Made by a program: the position numbers and the translations under genes. Below, one piece after another: positions 20,643-28,862 of a stretch of 64,000 bases of DNA. The stretch lies in the NCBI RefSeq assembly GCF_041468085.1, contig NZ_CP121017.1, positions 4,127,501 through 4,191,500 of the forward strand. The letters are read 5' to 3'. Numbering within the stretch: position 1 is the first letter of the stretch; every line of letters begins with the position of its first letter. This DNA comes from Tistrella mobilis (GTDB lineage Bacteria; Pseudomonadota; Alphaproteobacteria; Tistrellales; Tistrellaceae). The notes below the pieces were generated by a model. The model saw nothing but the letters and a program-made list of their open reading frames with translations. It did not search any database and was not told the origin of the DNA.

Positions 20643-21110
20643 ATGAGCGGTGCAACCGGTTCCGGCCGCGGCCACCTGCCCACCGGCAGGGTCGCTGCGG
20701 CCTGCCTTTTCCTCCTGGCCATCGCCTATGGCCTGATCGGCGCGCGGATCGACTATGCCTTCGCCTCGGATCCACTGGGCCCCAGGGTCTTCCCCGTCGC
20801 GCTCGCCATCGCGCTTGCCGTGCTGGCCCTGCTGTTCGCACGCCGGCCTGAAGGCGCCGAGGACCTGCCGAAGGGGGCCCTGCTCGGCCGCACGCTCGCC
20901 ATCCCGATGCTGGCGGTTTCGGCCGTGCTGCTGATGGAGCCGCTGGGCTTCCCGGTCGCCATCTTCATTCTCACCACCGGCGTCGCCCGCGTCTTCGGCG
21001 CCGCATGGATCAGGGCGGCCTTCGGCGGCCTGCTGCATGCGGCCCTCTGGTGGGCGGTGTTTGTCGCGGCGCTCGAAGTCTATCTGCCGACCGGCACCAT
21101 CTTCGGCTGA
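20643..21110 (+). CDS. tctB: Tripartite tricarboxylate transporter small membrane subunit TctB
   Basis: A 155-residue membrane protein with four predicted spans (about 18-37, 48-66, 85-120, 125-145), typical for the small, poorly conserved TctB subunit. It sits exactly between tctC and tctA, five bases after the tctC stop and 15 before tctA. ATG at 20643 is used; an in-frame reading from 20448 would be internal to tctC. Identity rests mainly on size, topology and position. Confidence 0.88.
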   Translation: MSGATGSGRGHLPTGRVAAACLFLLAIAYGLIGARIDYAFASDPLGPRVFPVALAIALAVLALLFARRPEGAEDLPKGALLGRTLAIPMLAVSAVLLMEPLGFPVAIFILTTGVARVFGAAWIRAAFGGLLHAALWWAVFVAALEVYLPTGTIFG

Positions 21111-21125
21111 CGGGAGTTCGTCACC

Positions 21126-22667
21126 ATGTCCTTCGACTATCTCTGGGACGGGTTCTCGGTTGCGCTCAGCCTCCAGAACCTGCTGATCGGCCTGATCGGC
21201 TGCTTTCTCGGCACCATGATCGGCGCCCTGCCGGCGATCGGCCCGATCAACGGCATCGCCCTGCTGCTGCCCATCGCCTATACGATGGGCCTGCCGCCCG
21301 AGAGCACCATGATCCTGCTCGCGGCCATCTATTGCGGCGCCGAATACGGCGGACGGATCTCCTCGATCCTGCTCAACGTGCCGGGGGATGCCGGTGCGGT
21401 GATGACGGCGCTCGACGGCTATCCGATGGCCCGCCAGGGACGCGCCGGCGAAGCGCTGATGTTGAGCGGCCTCGCCTCCTTCACCGGCGGCATGATCGGC
21501 GCCACCGGCCTCGCCCTGTTTGCCCCGGTACTGGCCGGTCTCGCCACAGGCTTCGGCCCGGCGGAGTACTTCGTGCTGATGGTCTTCGCTTTTGCGACCC
21601 TGGGGTCGATGATGGGCGCCCGGCCGGTGAAGACCCTGATCGGCTGCGTGCTCGGCCTGATGCTGGCAACGATCGGGCTGGATGCCACTTCGGGCGCCTA
21701 TCGTTTCACCTTCGGCGAGCCGGAACTGGGTGACGGCATCGAATTCGTCGTGCTGGTGATCGGCCTGTTCTCGATCTCGGAAGCGCTGATCCTGCTGGAG
21801 AAGCAGGCGGCCGGGGCCGAGATCATCCGCAGCCTGGGGCGGATGACGGCGCGGCTTTCGGACATCCGTCGCAGCATTGGCACGGCGCTGCGCTCCAGCG
21901 GCATCGGCTTCGTGGTCGGCGTACTGCCGGGCACCGGTGCCTCGGTCTCAAGCGCCATCGCCTACATGACGGAGAAGCGGATCTCGGACCGCGAGGGCAG
22001 TTTCGGCAAGGGGGACCCGCGCGGGCTGGTGGCACCGGAAGCCGCCAACAACGCCACCTCCTGCGGCGCCTTCGTGCCCATGCTGACACTGGGTGTGCCG
22101 GGATCCGGCACCACGGCGGTGATGCTGGGGGCGCTCATGCTCTACAACATCCAGCCGGGCCCGACGCTGATGACCGACCGGCCGGAGATCGTCGGCGGGC
22201 TCATCGCCTCGCTCTTCATCGGCAACATCCTGCTGCTGGCGCTGAACCTGCCGCTGGTCCGGATCTTCACCCGCGTGCTGACGGTGCCCAACTGGGTGCT
22301 GGTACCGGGAATCCTGGTGCTGTCCATCGTGGGCGTCTACTCCACCCACGCCTCCGCCTTCTCGGTGCTGCTGATGCTGGGCATCGGCATGGTCGGCTGG
22401 CTGCTGCGCAAAACCGGCTTCGATATGGCGCCGATCATCCTGGGCTTCGTGCTCGGCCGGGTGATGGAGGTCAATCTGCGCAATGCGCTCGCCATCAGCG
22501 GCGGCGACCTCGGCATCCTGTTCGAGAGCACCATCTCGATCGTGCTCTGGATCGCGGCTGCCCTGGTCGCGGTACTGCCGCTGGTGCTGGGCCGACGGCT
22601 GAAACGGGCGACCGCCCCCAAAGCACCGGGAACGGACACACCGGCAACCGAGGGGCGGCCGGCCTGA
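21126..22667 (+). CDS. tctA: Tripartite tricarboxylate transporter large permease TctA
   Basis: A 513-residue inner-membrane permease with about 11-12 spans that moves the TctC-delivered substrate using the ion gradient. The two inverted-repeat halves each carry a Gly/Pro-rich family loop: FLGTMIGALPAIGPINGI near 33-50 and VVGVLPGTGASVSSAIAY near 265-282. The motif GVPGSGTTAVMLGAL follows in the second half. It ends the tctCBA operon; the stop is followed after 41 bases by the convergent DUF1178 gene. Confidence 0.95.
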   Translation: MSFDYLWDGFSVALSLQNLLIGLIGCFLGTMIGALPAIGPINGIALLLPIAYTMGLPPESTMILLAAIYCGAEYGGRISSILLNVPGDAGAVMTALDGYPMARQGRAGEALMLSGLASFTGGMIGATGLALFAPVLAGLATGFGPAEYFVLMVFAFATLGSMMGARPVKTLIGCVLGLMLATIGLDATSGAYRFTFGEPELGDGIEFVVLVIGLFSISEALILLEKQAAGAEIIRSLGRMTARLSDIRRSIGTALRSSGIGFVVGVLPGTGASVSSAIAYMTEKRISDREGSFGKGDPRGLVAPEAANNATSCGAFVPMLTLGVPGSGTTAVMLGALMLYNIQPGPTLMTDRPEIVGGLIASLFIGNILLLALNLPLVRIFTRVLTVPNWVLVPGILVLSIVGVYSTHASAFSVLLMLGIGMVGWLLRKTGFDMAPIILGFVLGRVMEVNLRNALAISGGDLGILFESTISIVLWIAAALVAVLPLVLGRRLKRATAPKAPGTDTPATEGRPA

Positions 22668-22707
22668 TATCACCAGACGAAAGCCTGAGATCACGAGACG
22701 GAAGCGG

Positions 22708-23208
22708 TCACCCGTCTTCGCGCGGCAGCCAGGGGATGGCGGCGAAGGGCACGCCATCCTCGCGCAGGCTTTCCGCTTCGGCCTCGGTGGTCTGGCCATA
22801 GATCGGACGGGCCGGGGTCTCGCCCAGATGCATGCTGCGGGCCTCTTCAGCAAAGCGGTCACCGACGAAGTCGCAATTCGCCTCCACCTCGCGGCGGATC
22901 TCGCGCAGCCGCTTCATCACTTCGCCCTGAACGGCCATCAGCCGCTCGGTGGCCGGATCGGCCGGCGCAGGCGGCTGCACGGGCGGCACCTCCGCAGCAG
23001 TCGTCGGCACGGGCGCAGGTGCGGCCTCGTCGCGGGCATGGGAACGCACATTGAGCCGGGGGGCCATCAATGCCTTCTCGACCTTCTGGTCACCGCAGAC
23101 CGGGCACGCGACCTCACCTGCCGCAGCCTGGGCCGTGAAGGTGTCGCTGTCCCTGAACCAGGCCTCGAAACGATGGCCCGCGCTGCACTTGAGGTCGAAG
23201 ACGATCAT
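22708..23208 (-). CDS. DUF1178 family protein
   Basis: A 166-residue soluble protein starting MIVFDLKCSAGHRFEAWFRD, the DUF1178 signature. Cys8 and the pair CPVC (about 36-39) suggest a small zinc ribbon. A Pro/Ala-rich linker separates it from a helical C-terminal half ending in IPWLPREDG. Function is unknown. In many alphaproteobacteria this gene adjoins the nitrilase, grxC and comF genes; here 3.5 kb of transporter and regulator genes separates them. Confidence 0.88.
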   Translation of the reverse strand: MIVFDLKCSAGHRFEAWFRDSDTFTAQAAAGEVACPVCGDQKVEKALMAPRLNVRSHARDEAAPAPVPTTAAEVPPVQPPAPADPATERLMAVQGEVMKRLREIRREVEANCDFVGDRFAEEARSMHLGETPARPIYGQTTEAEAESLREDGVPFAAIPWLPREDG

Positions 23209-23264
23209 GCCGCCGATCCGCTCTCCCGCTCTTCTTCTCCCACGGATTGTGGGACAGATGGGGT

Positions 23265-24458
23265 TTAGATGGCACGAGCGGGGTCTTCAGGCAAGAGCGG
23301 CATGCGATCCAGCCGATGTGACACCACCGCGAGCCCCATGCCGGCCGCAGCCAGCCCGACACCGATCCAGGGGATCTGAGCATAGGGCAGGCCGTGGGTG
23401 ATGGCGACACCGCCGGCCCAGGCGCCGATGGCATTGCCGAGATTGAAGGCGCCCTGGTTCAGGGTCGAGGCCAGGTTGGGGGCGCCGCGGGCCTCGTTGA
23501 CCACCCGCATCTGCAGCGGCGAGACCAGCGCGAAGGCCACCGCGCCCCAGAGGATCACGCAGATCACCGCCGGCACGACGGCATGGACGCCGATGGTGAA
23601 GGTGCCGAGCACCGCCATCACGGCGGCAAAGAGGCCGATCACCGCCGGCATCAGCCGCCAGTCACCCAGCCGGCCGCCGATCAGATTGCCGATGGTCAGC
23701 CCCACGCCCAGCAACAGCAGAACGATGGTGACCCGCGCCGGCGCGATGCCGGTCACATCCTGCAGCATGGGGACGATATAGGTAAAGACGCTGAACAGGC
23801 TGGCCGATGCAAGCACGCTGATCGCCATCGCCAGCAGCACCTGAGCACGCCCCAGGCTGCGCAGCTCCCCCAGGAAGCCGGCCGAGCCGGTGCGCAGCCC
23901 CTTGGGCAACCAGGCCCAAAGGCCTGCGGCCGCGAAGATGCCGATCGCGACCACCGCCCAGAAGGTCGCGCGCCAGCCCAGCGCCTGGCCGAGCGCCGTG
24001 CCGAAAGGCACACCCAGAACATTGGCGAGGGTGAGGCCCGAGAACATGATCGCGATCGCCTGCGCCCGCTTCTCGGGTGCGACCACCTGGGCCGCGACCA
24101 CGGCGCCGAGGCCGAAGAAGGCGCCATGGCAGAAGGCGGTGACCACCCGCGCCGCCATCAGCAGCGCATAATCGGGCGCGATCGCGCAGAGCAGATTGCC
24201 CAGGATGAAGATACCGATCAGCAGCAGCAGCGCCGTGCGCCGCTCCAGCCGCGCGGTCGAGATCGCCAGCACCGGCGCCCCGAAGGTCACCCCCAGGGCG
24301 TAACCGGTCACCAGCAGCCCGGCGGCCGGAATGTCGACCCCCAGATCACGGGCGACATCGGGCAACAGGCCCATGATGACGAATTCGGTGGTGCCGATGC
24401 CGAAGGAGGCGATCGCCAGCGCGATCAGGGGCAGCGGCAGGGACAGGCGGCGGGCCAT
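23265..24458 (-). CDS. MFS transporter of the AraJ/YdhP-like DHA1 family
   Basis: A 397-residue twelve-span major facilitator, from ATG at 24458 (MARRLSLPLPLIALAIASFG). The N-terminal half carries SFGIGTTEFVIMGLLPDVA and ARLERRTALLLL, characteristic of sugar/drug efflux permeases such as AraJ and YdhP, where the TTEF motif is conserved. Proton-driven export is likely; the substrate is unknown. It is transcribed in the same direction as, and 126 bases after, the LysR gene. Confidence 0.88.
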   Translation of the reverse strand: MARRLSLPLPLIALAIASFGIGTTEFVIMGLLPDVARDLGVDIPAAGLLVTGYALGVTFGAPVLAISTARLERRTALLLLIGIFILGNLLCAIAPDYALLMAARVVTAFCHGAFFGLGAVVAAQVVAPEKRAQAIAIMFSGLTLANVLGVPFGTALGQALGWRATFWAVVAIGIFAAAGLWAWLPKGLRTGSAGFLGELRSLGRAQVLLAMAISVLASASLFSVFTYIVPMLQDVTGIAPARVTIVLLLLGVGLTIGNLIGGRLGDWRLMPAVIGLFAAVMAVLGTFTIGVHAVVPAVICVILWGAVAFALVSPLQMRVVNEARGAPNLASTLNQGAFNLGNAIGAWAGGVAITHGLPYAQIPWIGVGLAAAGMGLAVVSHRLDRMPLLPEDPARAI

Positions 24459-24564
24459 AGGCTTTGGTCTTCCTGTGGGTCTGGGGCGGCTTGTCGCCTG
24501 CACCCTGGCCGTTCACAGTGCGCCGCAGCAAGTCCGGTTTAAAATGAATTGTTCGAATACGACC

Positions 24565-24581
24565 CATGCCCGGTGGGCATG
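24565..24581 (-). terminator. Hairpin just after the LysR gene
   Basis: Perfect inverted repeat CATGCCC/GGGCATG around GGT (24565-24571, 24575-24581), beginning four bases after the LysR stop. There is no T-run after it on the minus strand. It may instead be an operator for the MFS gene, whose start is about 110 bases further on. Confidence 0.4.
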
Positions 24582-24584
24582 CGG

Positions 24585-25469
24585 TCAGCCGTGTCCGTGA
24601 ACCTCGCGGGTCAGCGCCAGCCAGGCCCGCGCCGCATGGGAGAGATAGCCGCCGCGGCGCCAGATCAGCGCCATGTGCCACTGCGCTTCCGGATCGTCGA
24701 GCGGCACCAGGCGCACCGCCGCATGGCGGCGCTGCTCGGCGATCATCCGCGGCAGAAAGGCGATGCCGAGGCCGGCCGCGGCCAGTTCGACGATAAAATC
24801 GATCTGGCCGCTGCGTGCGGCGATGTTGGGACGGAAGCCGTGGCGCCGGCAGCCATCCAGGATGATCTTGTTCAGCGCAAAGCCGCTTTCGAACAGGATC
24901 AGCGGGTGCTCGGCCAGCATGGACAGGTCGATCCTGGGTGCCTCGGCCAGCGGATGGTCGAGGGCGAGCAGCGCCGTAAGGGGTTCGGCGCGGATGGCCT
25001 GCCAGTCGAATTCTTCCGAGACCGGCAGCAGGGACGCAGCCATGTCGACCTCACCCGCCAGCAGCACCTCTTCCAGCCGCTTGCTGCCATGTTCCACAAG
25101 CCCGATGTCGATACCCGGATAACGGCTGCGGAAGATTGCGAAGAGCGGTGCGAAGAGGGTCGCGGAGCCGAGCGGCGGCAGGCCAAGACGGAGCGTGCCG
25201 CGCTTCAGCCCGCGCAGCTCATCCAGTTCAGCGATCATGTCGTCGCGTTCGGCGAGCATCGACAGGGCCCGGCGATAGACGATCCGCCCCGCCTCGGTCA
25301 GCTCGCTGCGATGACCGACCCGGTCGAGCAGCGGCGTGCCCAGATCGTCCTCCAGCTGCTTCACCGCCTTACTGATGGTCGGCTGGGTGGTGTTCACGAC
25401 CTTGGCCGCCTGGGAGAAGCCTCCCTGGCGGACCACCTCGACAAATGCTCTGAGCGTGCGCAGTTCCAT
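24585..25469 (-). CDS. LysR-family regulator divergent from lrgAB
   Basis: A 294-residue LTTR. The N-terminal winged HTH reads LRTLRAFVEVVRQGGFSQAA and PTISKAVKQLEDDLG; the C-terminal domain (about 90-290) is the LysR substrate-binding fold. ATG at 25469 is chosen because AAGGA lies six bases before it; an ATG two codons upstream at 25475 would leave no spacing. Placement opposite lrgA recalls CidR, which controls cidABC in Gram-positives, so control of lrgAB is a reasonable inference. It could also control the MFS gene that follows. Confidence 0.9.
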   Translation of the reverse strand: MELRTLRAFVEVVRQGGFSQAAKVVNTTQPTISKAVKQLEDDLGTPLLDRVGHRSELTEAGRIVYRRALSMLAERDDMIAELDELRGLKRGTLRLGLPPLGSATLFAPLFAIFRSRYPGIDIGLVEHGSKRLEEVLLAGEVDMAASLLPVSEEFDWQAIRAEPLTALLALDHPLAEAPRIDLSMLAEHPLILFESGFALNKIILDGCRRHGFRPNIAARSGQIDFIVELAAAGLGIAFLPRMIAEQRRHAAVRLVPLDDPEAQWHMALIWRRGGYLSHAARAWLALTREVHGHG

Positions 25470-25484
25470 GGGCATTCCTTATAC

Positions 25485-25499
25485 GCATCCTTAGGATGC
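25485..25499. promoter_or_regulatory. Inverted repeat in the lysR-lrgA intergenic region
   Basis: GCATCC/GGATGC around TTA (25485-25490, 25494-25499), perfect arms, 16 bases upstream of the LysR start and 72 before lrgA. The position fits an autoregulatory LTTR operator controlling both directions. The classical T-N11-A pattern is not exact. Confidence 0.5.
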
Positions 25500-25570
25500 A
25501 ATCAATTCATTTTCGCCATGCCGCAATGCAGCATAGACTGTCCCTCGTAAACCCATGGAGGGTCCGTCCC

Positions 25571-25978
25571 ATGCGTCGCCAGCGTCTCGCCGCCGCCATC
25601 CGCCTCACGCTCCACCGCAACCGCCTGGTGCAGATCGCGCTGCTGGCCGGTTTCTGGGCCATGGGCGAGACTGCGGTGCGCCAACTGGCGCTGCCGGTGC
25701 CGGGCGGCATTCTGGGCATGGCCGCGGTACTGGTTCTGCTGGCGACCCACCGCATCCGGCCCGACAGCCTGGGCCGGGGCGCGAAATGGCTGCTGGCCGA
25801 GATGCTGCTGTTCTTCGTGCCTGCGGTGATGGCCGTGCTCGACCATCACGAGTTCCTGGGCACGCTGGGCCTGAAGCTGCTGGCCGTGATCATGACCGGC
25901 ACGCTGATGGTGATGGTCTCGACGGCACTGACCGTCGAACTCTTCTTTCGGATGAGGACGCGCCATGACCCTGCCTGA
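25571..25978 (+). CDS. lrgA: LrgA/CidA family holin-like membrane protein
   Basis: A 135-residue inner-membrane protein with four predicted spans, including ALPVPGGILGMAAVLVLLAT, the family signature. ATG at 25571 has GGAGGG eight bases upstream; an open reading upstream to 25496 crosses the promoter. LrgA and CidA are proposed holin-like or metabolite (pyruvate) carriers linked to LrgB. Its end overlaps lrgB by 14 bases, so the two are translationally coupled. Confidence 0.88.
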   Translation: MRRQRLAAAIRLTLHRNRLVQIALLAGFWAMGETAVRQLALPVPGGILGMAAVLVLLATHRIRPDSLGRGAKWLLAEMLLFFVPAVMAVLDHHEFLGTLGLKLLAVIMTGTLMVMVSTALTVELFFRMRTRHDPA

Positions 25979-26666
25979 GGATCCGGCGACCCTGCTCTTC
26001 TGGCCGGCAGCCACCGTCGCCTTTTATATCGGCGCCCGCGCCCTGAACCGCATCCGGCCGCGCTGGTGGAGTTCGCCACTGCTGGTCACCCCCGCCCTGC
26101 TGATCCTGCTCGCCACCATCATGCAGGCGGGATATGGCGACTACAACCGCGGCAGCCACTGGCTGACCCTGATGATCGGTCCCGCCACGGTCGCCTTCGC
26201 CCTGCCGATCTGGGAACGGCGGGCAGTGATCCGCCGCTATTGGCCGATCCTGACGCTGGGTGTGGTGATCGGCAGCGCGATCGCCATGGCCAGTGCCTGG
26301 GGCATGGCCCATCTGCTGGGCCTGTCGGACCAGCTGGCGCGCAGCCTGATGCCGCGCTCGGTGACCATGCCCTTCGCCATGGCGGTCTCGGGCGATATCG
26401 GCGGCCTGCCCGATCTGACGGCGGTGTTCGTGATCCTGACCGGCGTCTGCGGTGCCGCGATCGGCGAGATCATGCTGACCTGGCTGCCGCTCCGCTCCAG
26501 TCTTGCCCGCGGCGCGCTGTTCGGCATGGGCGCCCATGGCGCCGGCGTCGCCAAGGCGCACCAGATCGGCACCGAGGAAGGCTCGATCGCCGGCCTGGTG
26601 ATGGTGCTGGCAGGATTGTTCAACGTGCTGATGGCGCCGGTGCTGGCGGTGATGCTCGCCGCCTGA
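25965..26666 (+). CDS. lrgB: LrgB/CidB family membrane protein
   Basis: A 233-residue membrane protein with about seven spans and the LrgB signatures LARSLMPRSVTMPFAMAVSG and GAHGAGVAKAHQIGTEEG. It is the partner of LrgA; the pair is associated with control of murein hydrolase activity or with pyruvate and related metabolite movement. It overlaps lrgA and ends 27 bases before the convergent nitrilase gene. Confidence 0.92.
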   Translation: MTLPEDPATLLFWPAATVAFYIGARALNRIRPRWWSSPLLVTPALLILLATIMQAGYGDYNRGSHWLTLMIGPATVAFALPIWERRAVIRRYWPILTLGVVIGSAIAMASAWGMAHLLGLSDQLARSLMPRSVTMPFAMAVSGDIGGLPDLTAVFVILTGVCGAAIGEIMLTWLPLRSSLARGALFGMGAHGAGVAKAHQIGTEEGSIAGLVMVLAGLFNVLMAPVLAVMLAA

Positions 26667-26693
26667 CTGTCCGCACAGCCGCCTTGCCTTGGG

Positions 26694-27524
26694 TCAGGGG
26701 CCGGTGAAGCGGCGCCGGTTAGCGAGCGAGGGCACCTTGCTGCGCGCCGCCGTTACCGCATCGGTATCCAGCTCGGCCAGGATCACGCCTTCGCTCTCCC
26801 CATCGGCCTCTGCCACCACCTCGCCCCAGGGCGAGACGATCAGGCTGTGGCCATAGGTGCGGCGGCCGGGATAATGCTCGCCGGCCTGGGCAGGGGCCAT
26901 CACCCAGCAGCCGGTCTCGATCGCCCGTGCCCGCATCAGCGCATGCCAATGGGCCCGGCCGGTCGGCACGGTGAAGGCGGCAGGAATGGCGAGCACGCTT
27001 GCCCCGGCATCGGCCAGCGCCTGATAGAGATGGGGAAAGCGCAGATCATAGCAGATGCTGAGCCCCATCCGGCCGGTAGGGGTGTCGATCACCCTGGCCT
27101 GATCGCCCGGACGATAGCGGTCGCTTTCGCGATAGCTCTGGCCGTCGGCCAGATCGCCGACGTCAAAGAGGTGGATCTTGTCATAGCGGGCGACGATCGC
27201 CCCGGTCTGGTCGAAAACCAGCGTCCGGTTGGCGAGCCGGTCATCGCCTGCGGCCGGTGCGCCGACCGCGATCGATCCGCAATGCAGCCAGATCCCCGCC
27301 TCTCGTGCCATGCGCGCAAAGGCCGCTACCGCCGGATGCTCCGCTTCGGCCAGGGCGGCCGCGCGTTGTTCGGGGCCGGGGGCCAGCATCGCCGACATTT
27401 CGGGCAGCATCACCAGCCGGGCGCCCTGGCCTGCCGCATCGGCCACGAAGCCGGCGATCCGGTCGAGCCCCGCCGCCATGTCGGGCGTTGCCGTGGTCTG
27501 GATGCAGGCGACGCGGGTGATCAC
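26694..27524 (-). CDS. Nitrilase-superfamily carbon-nitrogen hydrolase (Nit1/deaminated glutathione amidase-like)
   Basis: A 276-residue cytosolic amidase with the Glu-Lys-Cys triad: Glu near 41 (VMLPEMS), Lys near 115 (YDKIHLFD) and Cys near 157 (SICYDLRFP). The Nit1-like motifs CYDLRFPHLY and QAGEHYPGRRTYGHS point to deaminated glutathione amidase, which clears a transaminase by-product of glutathione. The start is GTG at 27524, overlapping the grxC stop by four bases (GTGA). Linkage to glutaredoxin 3 supports a glutathione-related role. Confidence 0.88.
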   Translation of the reverse strand: MITRVACIQTTATPDMAAGLDRIAGFVADAAGQGARLVMLPEMSAMLAPGPEQRAAALAEAEHPAVAAFARMAREAGIWLHCGSIAVGAPAAGDDRLANRTLVFDQTGAIVARYDKIHLFDVGDLADGQSYRESDRYRPGDQARVIDTPTGRMGLSICYDLRFPHLYQALADAGASVLAIPAAFTVPTGRAHWHALMRARAIETGCWVMAPAQAGEHYPGRRTYGHSLIVSPWGEVVAEADGESEGVILAELDTDAVTAARSKVPSLANRRRFTGP

Positions 27525-27781
27525 GCCGCCCCCAGCATCGGATCCAGCTTGCCGGCACGCTCCAGCGCATAAAGATCGTCACAGCCGCCGACATGGGCGC
27601 CGTCGATGAAGATCTGCGGCACGCTGGTCCGCCCGCCGGCCTTCTCGGTCATTTCCGCACGGAGCGACCGGTCGCCATAGACGTCGATATCGGTGTAGCT
27701 CACGCCCTTCCGCTCCAGCAGCGCCTTGGCGCGTGCGCAATAGGGGCAGATCGGCGTCGAATAGATAATGACCTCGGCCAC
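27521..27781 (-). CDS. grxC: Glutaredoxin 3
   Basis: An 86-residue dithiol glutaredoxin, from a GTG start at 27781 with GAGG six bases upstream. Longer readings run to 28009 but the family begins at AEVIIYSTPICPYCARAK. The active site is CPYC (Cys12, Cys15); the cis-Pro loop is TSVPQIFIDG and the glutathione-binding end is VGGCDDLYALE. It reduces disulfides with glutathione. It is coupled by overlap to the downstream nitrilase gene and preceded by a striking palindrome at 27844-27862. Confidence 0.95.
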   Translation of the reverse strand: MAEVIIYSTPICPYCARAKALLERKGVSYTDIDVYGDRSLRAEMTEKAGGRTSVPQIFIDGAHVGGCDDLYALERAGKLDPMLGAA

Positions 27782-27843
27782 GATGAACCTCGGATCCCTT
27801 CGGCAGATGGACGGGAAGCCGCACGCGCAGCAGCGCCCGCGAC

Positions 27844-27862
27844 CATTGGAAACGTTCCAATG
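27844..27862. promoter_or_regulatory. Inverted repeat upstream of grxC
   Basis: CATTGGAA and TTCCAATG form perfect 8-base arms around ACG (27844-27851, 27855-27862), 63 bases before the grxC start and 22 bases after the comF stop. It could be an operator for grxC-nit. There is no T-run that would make it a terminator. Confidence 0.5.
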
Positions 27863-27884
27863 ATATAGGGATGATCGCGCCGTC

Positions 27885-28742
27885 TCAAAGCCTCTCGGAT
27901 GCCTCTCCCTCGGCCGACAGCGTTGCAGGATCCACCATGTGGCGGATCCCGTCGCCGGGGGCCGGCACCCGGGCCGCGGCGATGACCACCACACCGGCGG
28001 CGCCGGCACGGATCAGGGCACGGCTGCAGGCATCCGCCGTGGCGCCCGTGGTGAGCACGTCGTCGACCAGCAGCACCCGCGCACCCGCCAGCCGCGCCCG
28101 CAACGCCCTTCCCGTCGGCACCCGCATGGCGCCGGCGACATTGCGGGCCCGCGCCTCGCGGCCCTTGTTGCCCTGGGATGTGGTGAAGCGCGCCCGTCGC
28201 AGCAGCCGGGGTTCGTGGGCCAGCCCCAACTCACCCGCCAGCGCCCGGGCCAGTACGGCCGCCTGATTGTCTCGACGCTTCAACCGCCGCCGCCAGTGCA
28301 GGGGCACCGGCACCACCAGATCAACCGCCCCCAGCCCCCGCGCCGACGGTGCCATCAGCCGGCCGAGCATCGGCGCCAGATGCCCGGCATCTCCATGCTT
28401 CAGCGCCAGCACCAGCCGCTTCGAGGTTCCCTCGTAGATCAGCGGCGCCCGGGCCATGGCAAAGGCCGGCGGTTTCGCCGCACAGCCGCCGCAGACGGCC
28501 GGGCCACCCGGATCCGACGGCAACGGCACGCCGCATCTTTCGCAGACCGGGCCGGTGACGAAGACCAGTCCGGACCAGCAGGCGCCGCACAACCCCGGAC
28601 GATCGACGGGTGCGCGGCACAACCCGCAGAGCGGCGGCAGGGCCGCATCCAGCAACACCCGCCCCACCCCGGCGAGCAGGCCGACCATCCGGCGGGCCAG
28701 AGCCGTGGCCCGCGTGCCGTCACCGACCGCCTCCTCAACCAC
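27885..28742 (-). CDS. comF: ComF family amidophosphoribosyltransferase-like protein
   Basis: A 285-residue cytosolic protein with an N-terminal zinc finger of CxxC pairs (LCGLC, LCGAC, VCERCG, VCGGC) and a phosphoribosyltransferase-fold C-terminus with VLLVDDVLTTGATADAC. ComF is needed for handling imported single-stranded DNA in competent bacteria; in non-competent lineages its role is unclear. A GTG at 28742 is chosen because GAGGGAGG lies seven bases upstream; ATG codons at 28775 and 28688 are alternatives. The gene is divergent from the methyltransferase at 28863 and followed by grxC. Confidence 0.88.
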   Translation of the reverse strand: MVEEAVGDGTRATALARRMVGLLAGVGRVLLDAALPPLCGLCRAPVDRPGLCGACWSGLVFVTGPVCERCGVPLPSDPGGPAVCGGCAAKPPAFAMARAPLIYEGTSKRLVLALKHGDAGHLAPMLGRLMAPSARGLGAVDLVVPVPLHWRRRLKRRDNQAAVLARALAGELGLAHEPRLLRRARFTTSQGNKGREARARNVAGAMRVPTGRALRARLAGARVLLVDDVLTTGATADACSRALIRAGAAGVVVIAAARVPAPGDGIRHMVDPATLSAEGEASERL

Positions 28743-28862
28743 GGCATCACCTCCCTCAAGGATATTTATCGCCATGCGATCATGATGCCCGGCACATGCG
28801 CGCGCAAGTCTCATCCCGCACCGGCTGTTGCCGCCGCCGGCCGGCCATGCCATATAGCGGCC

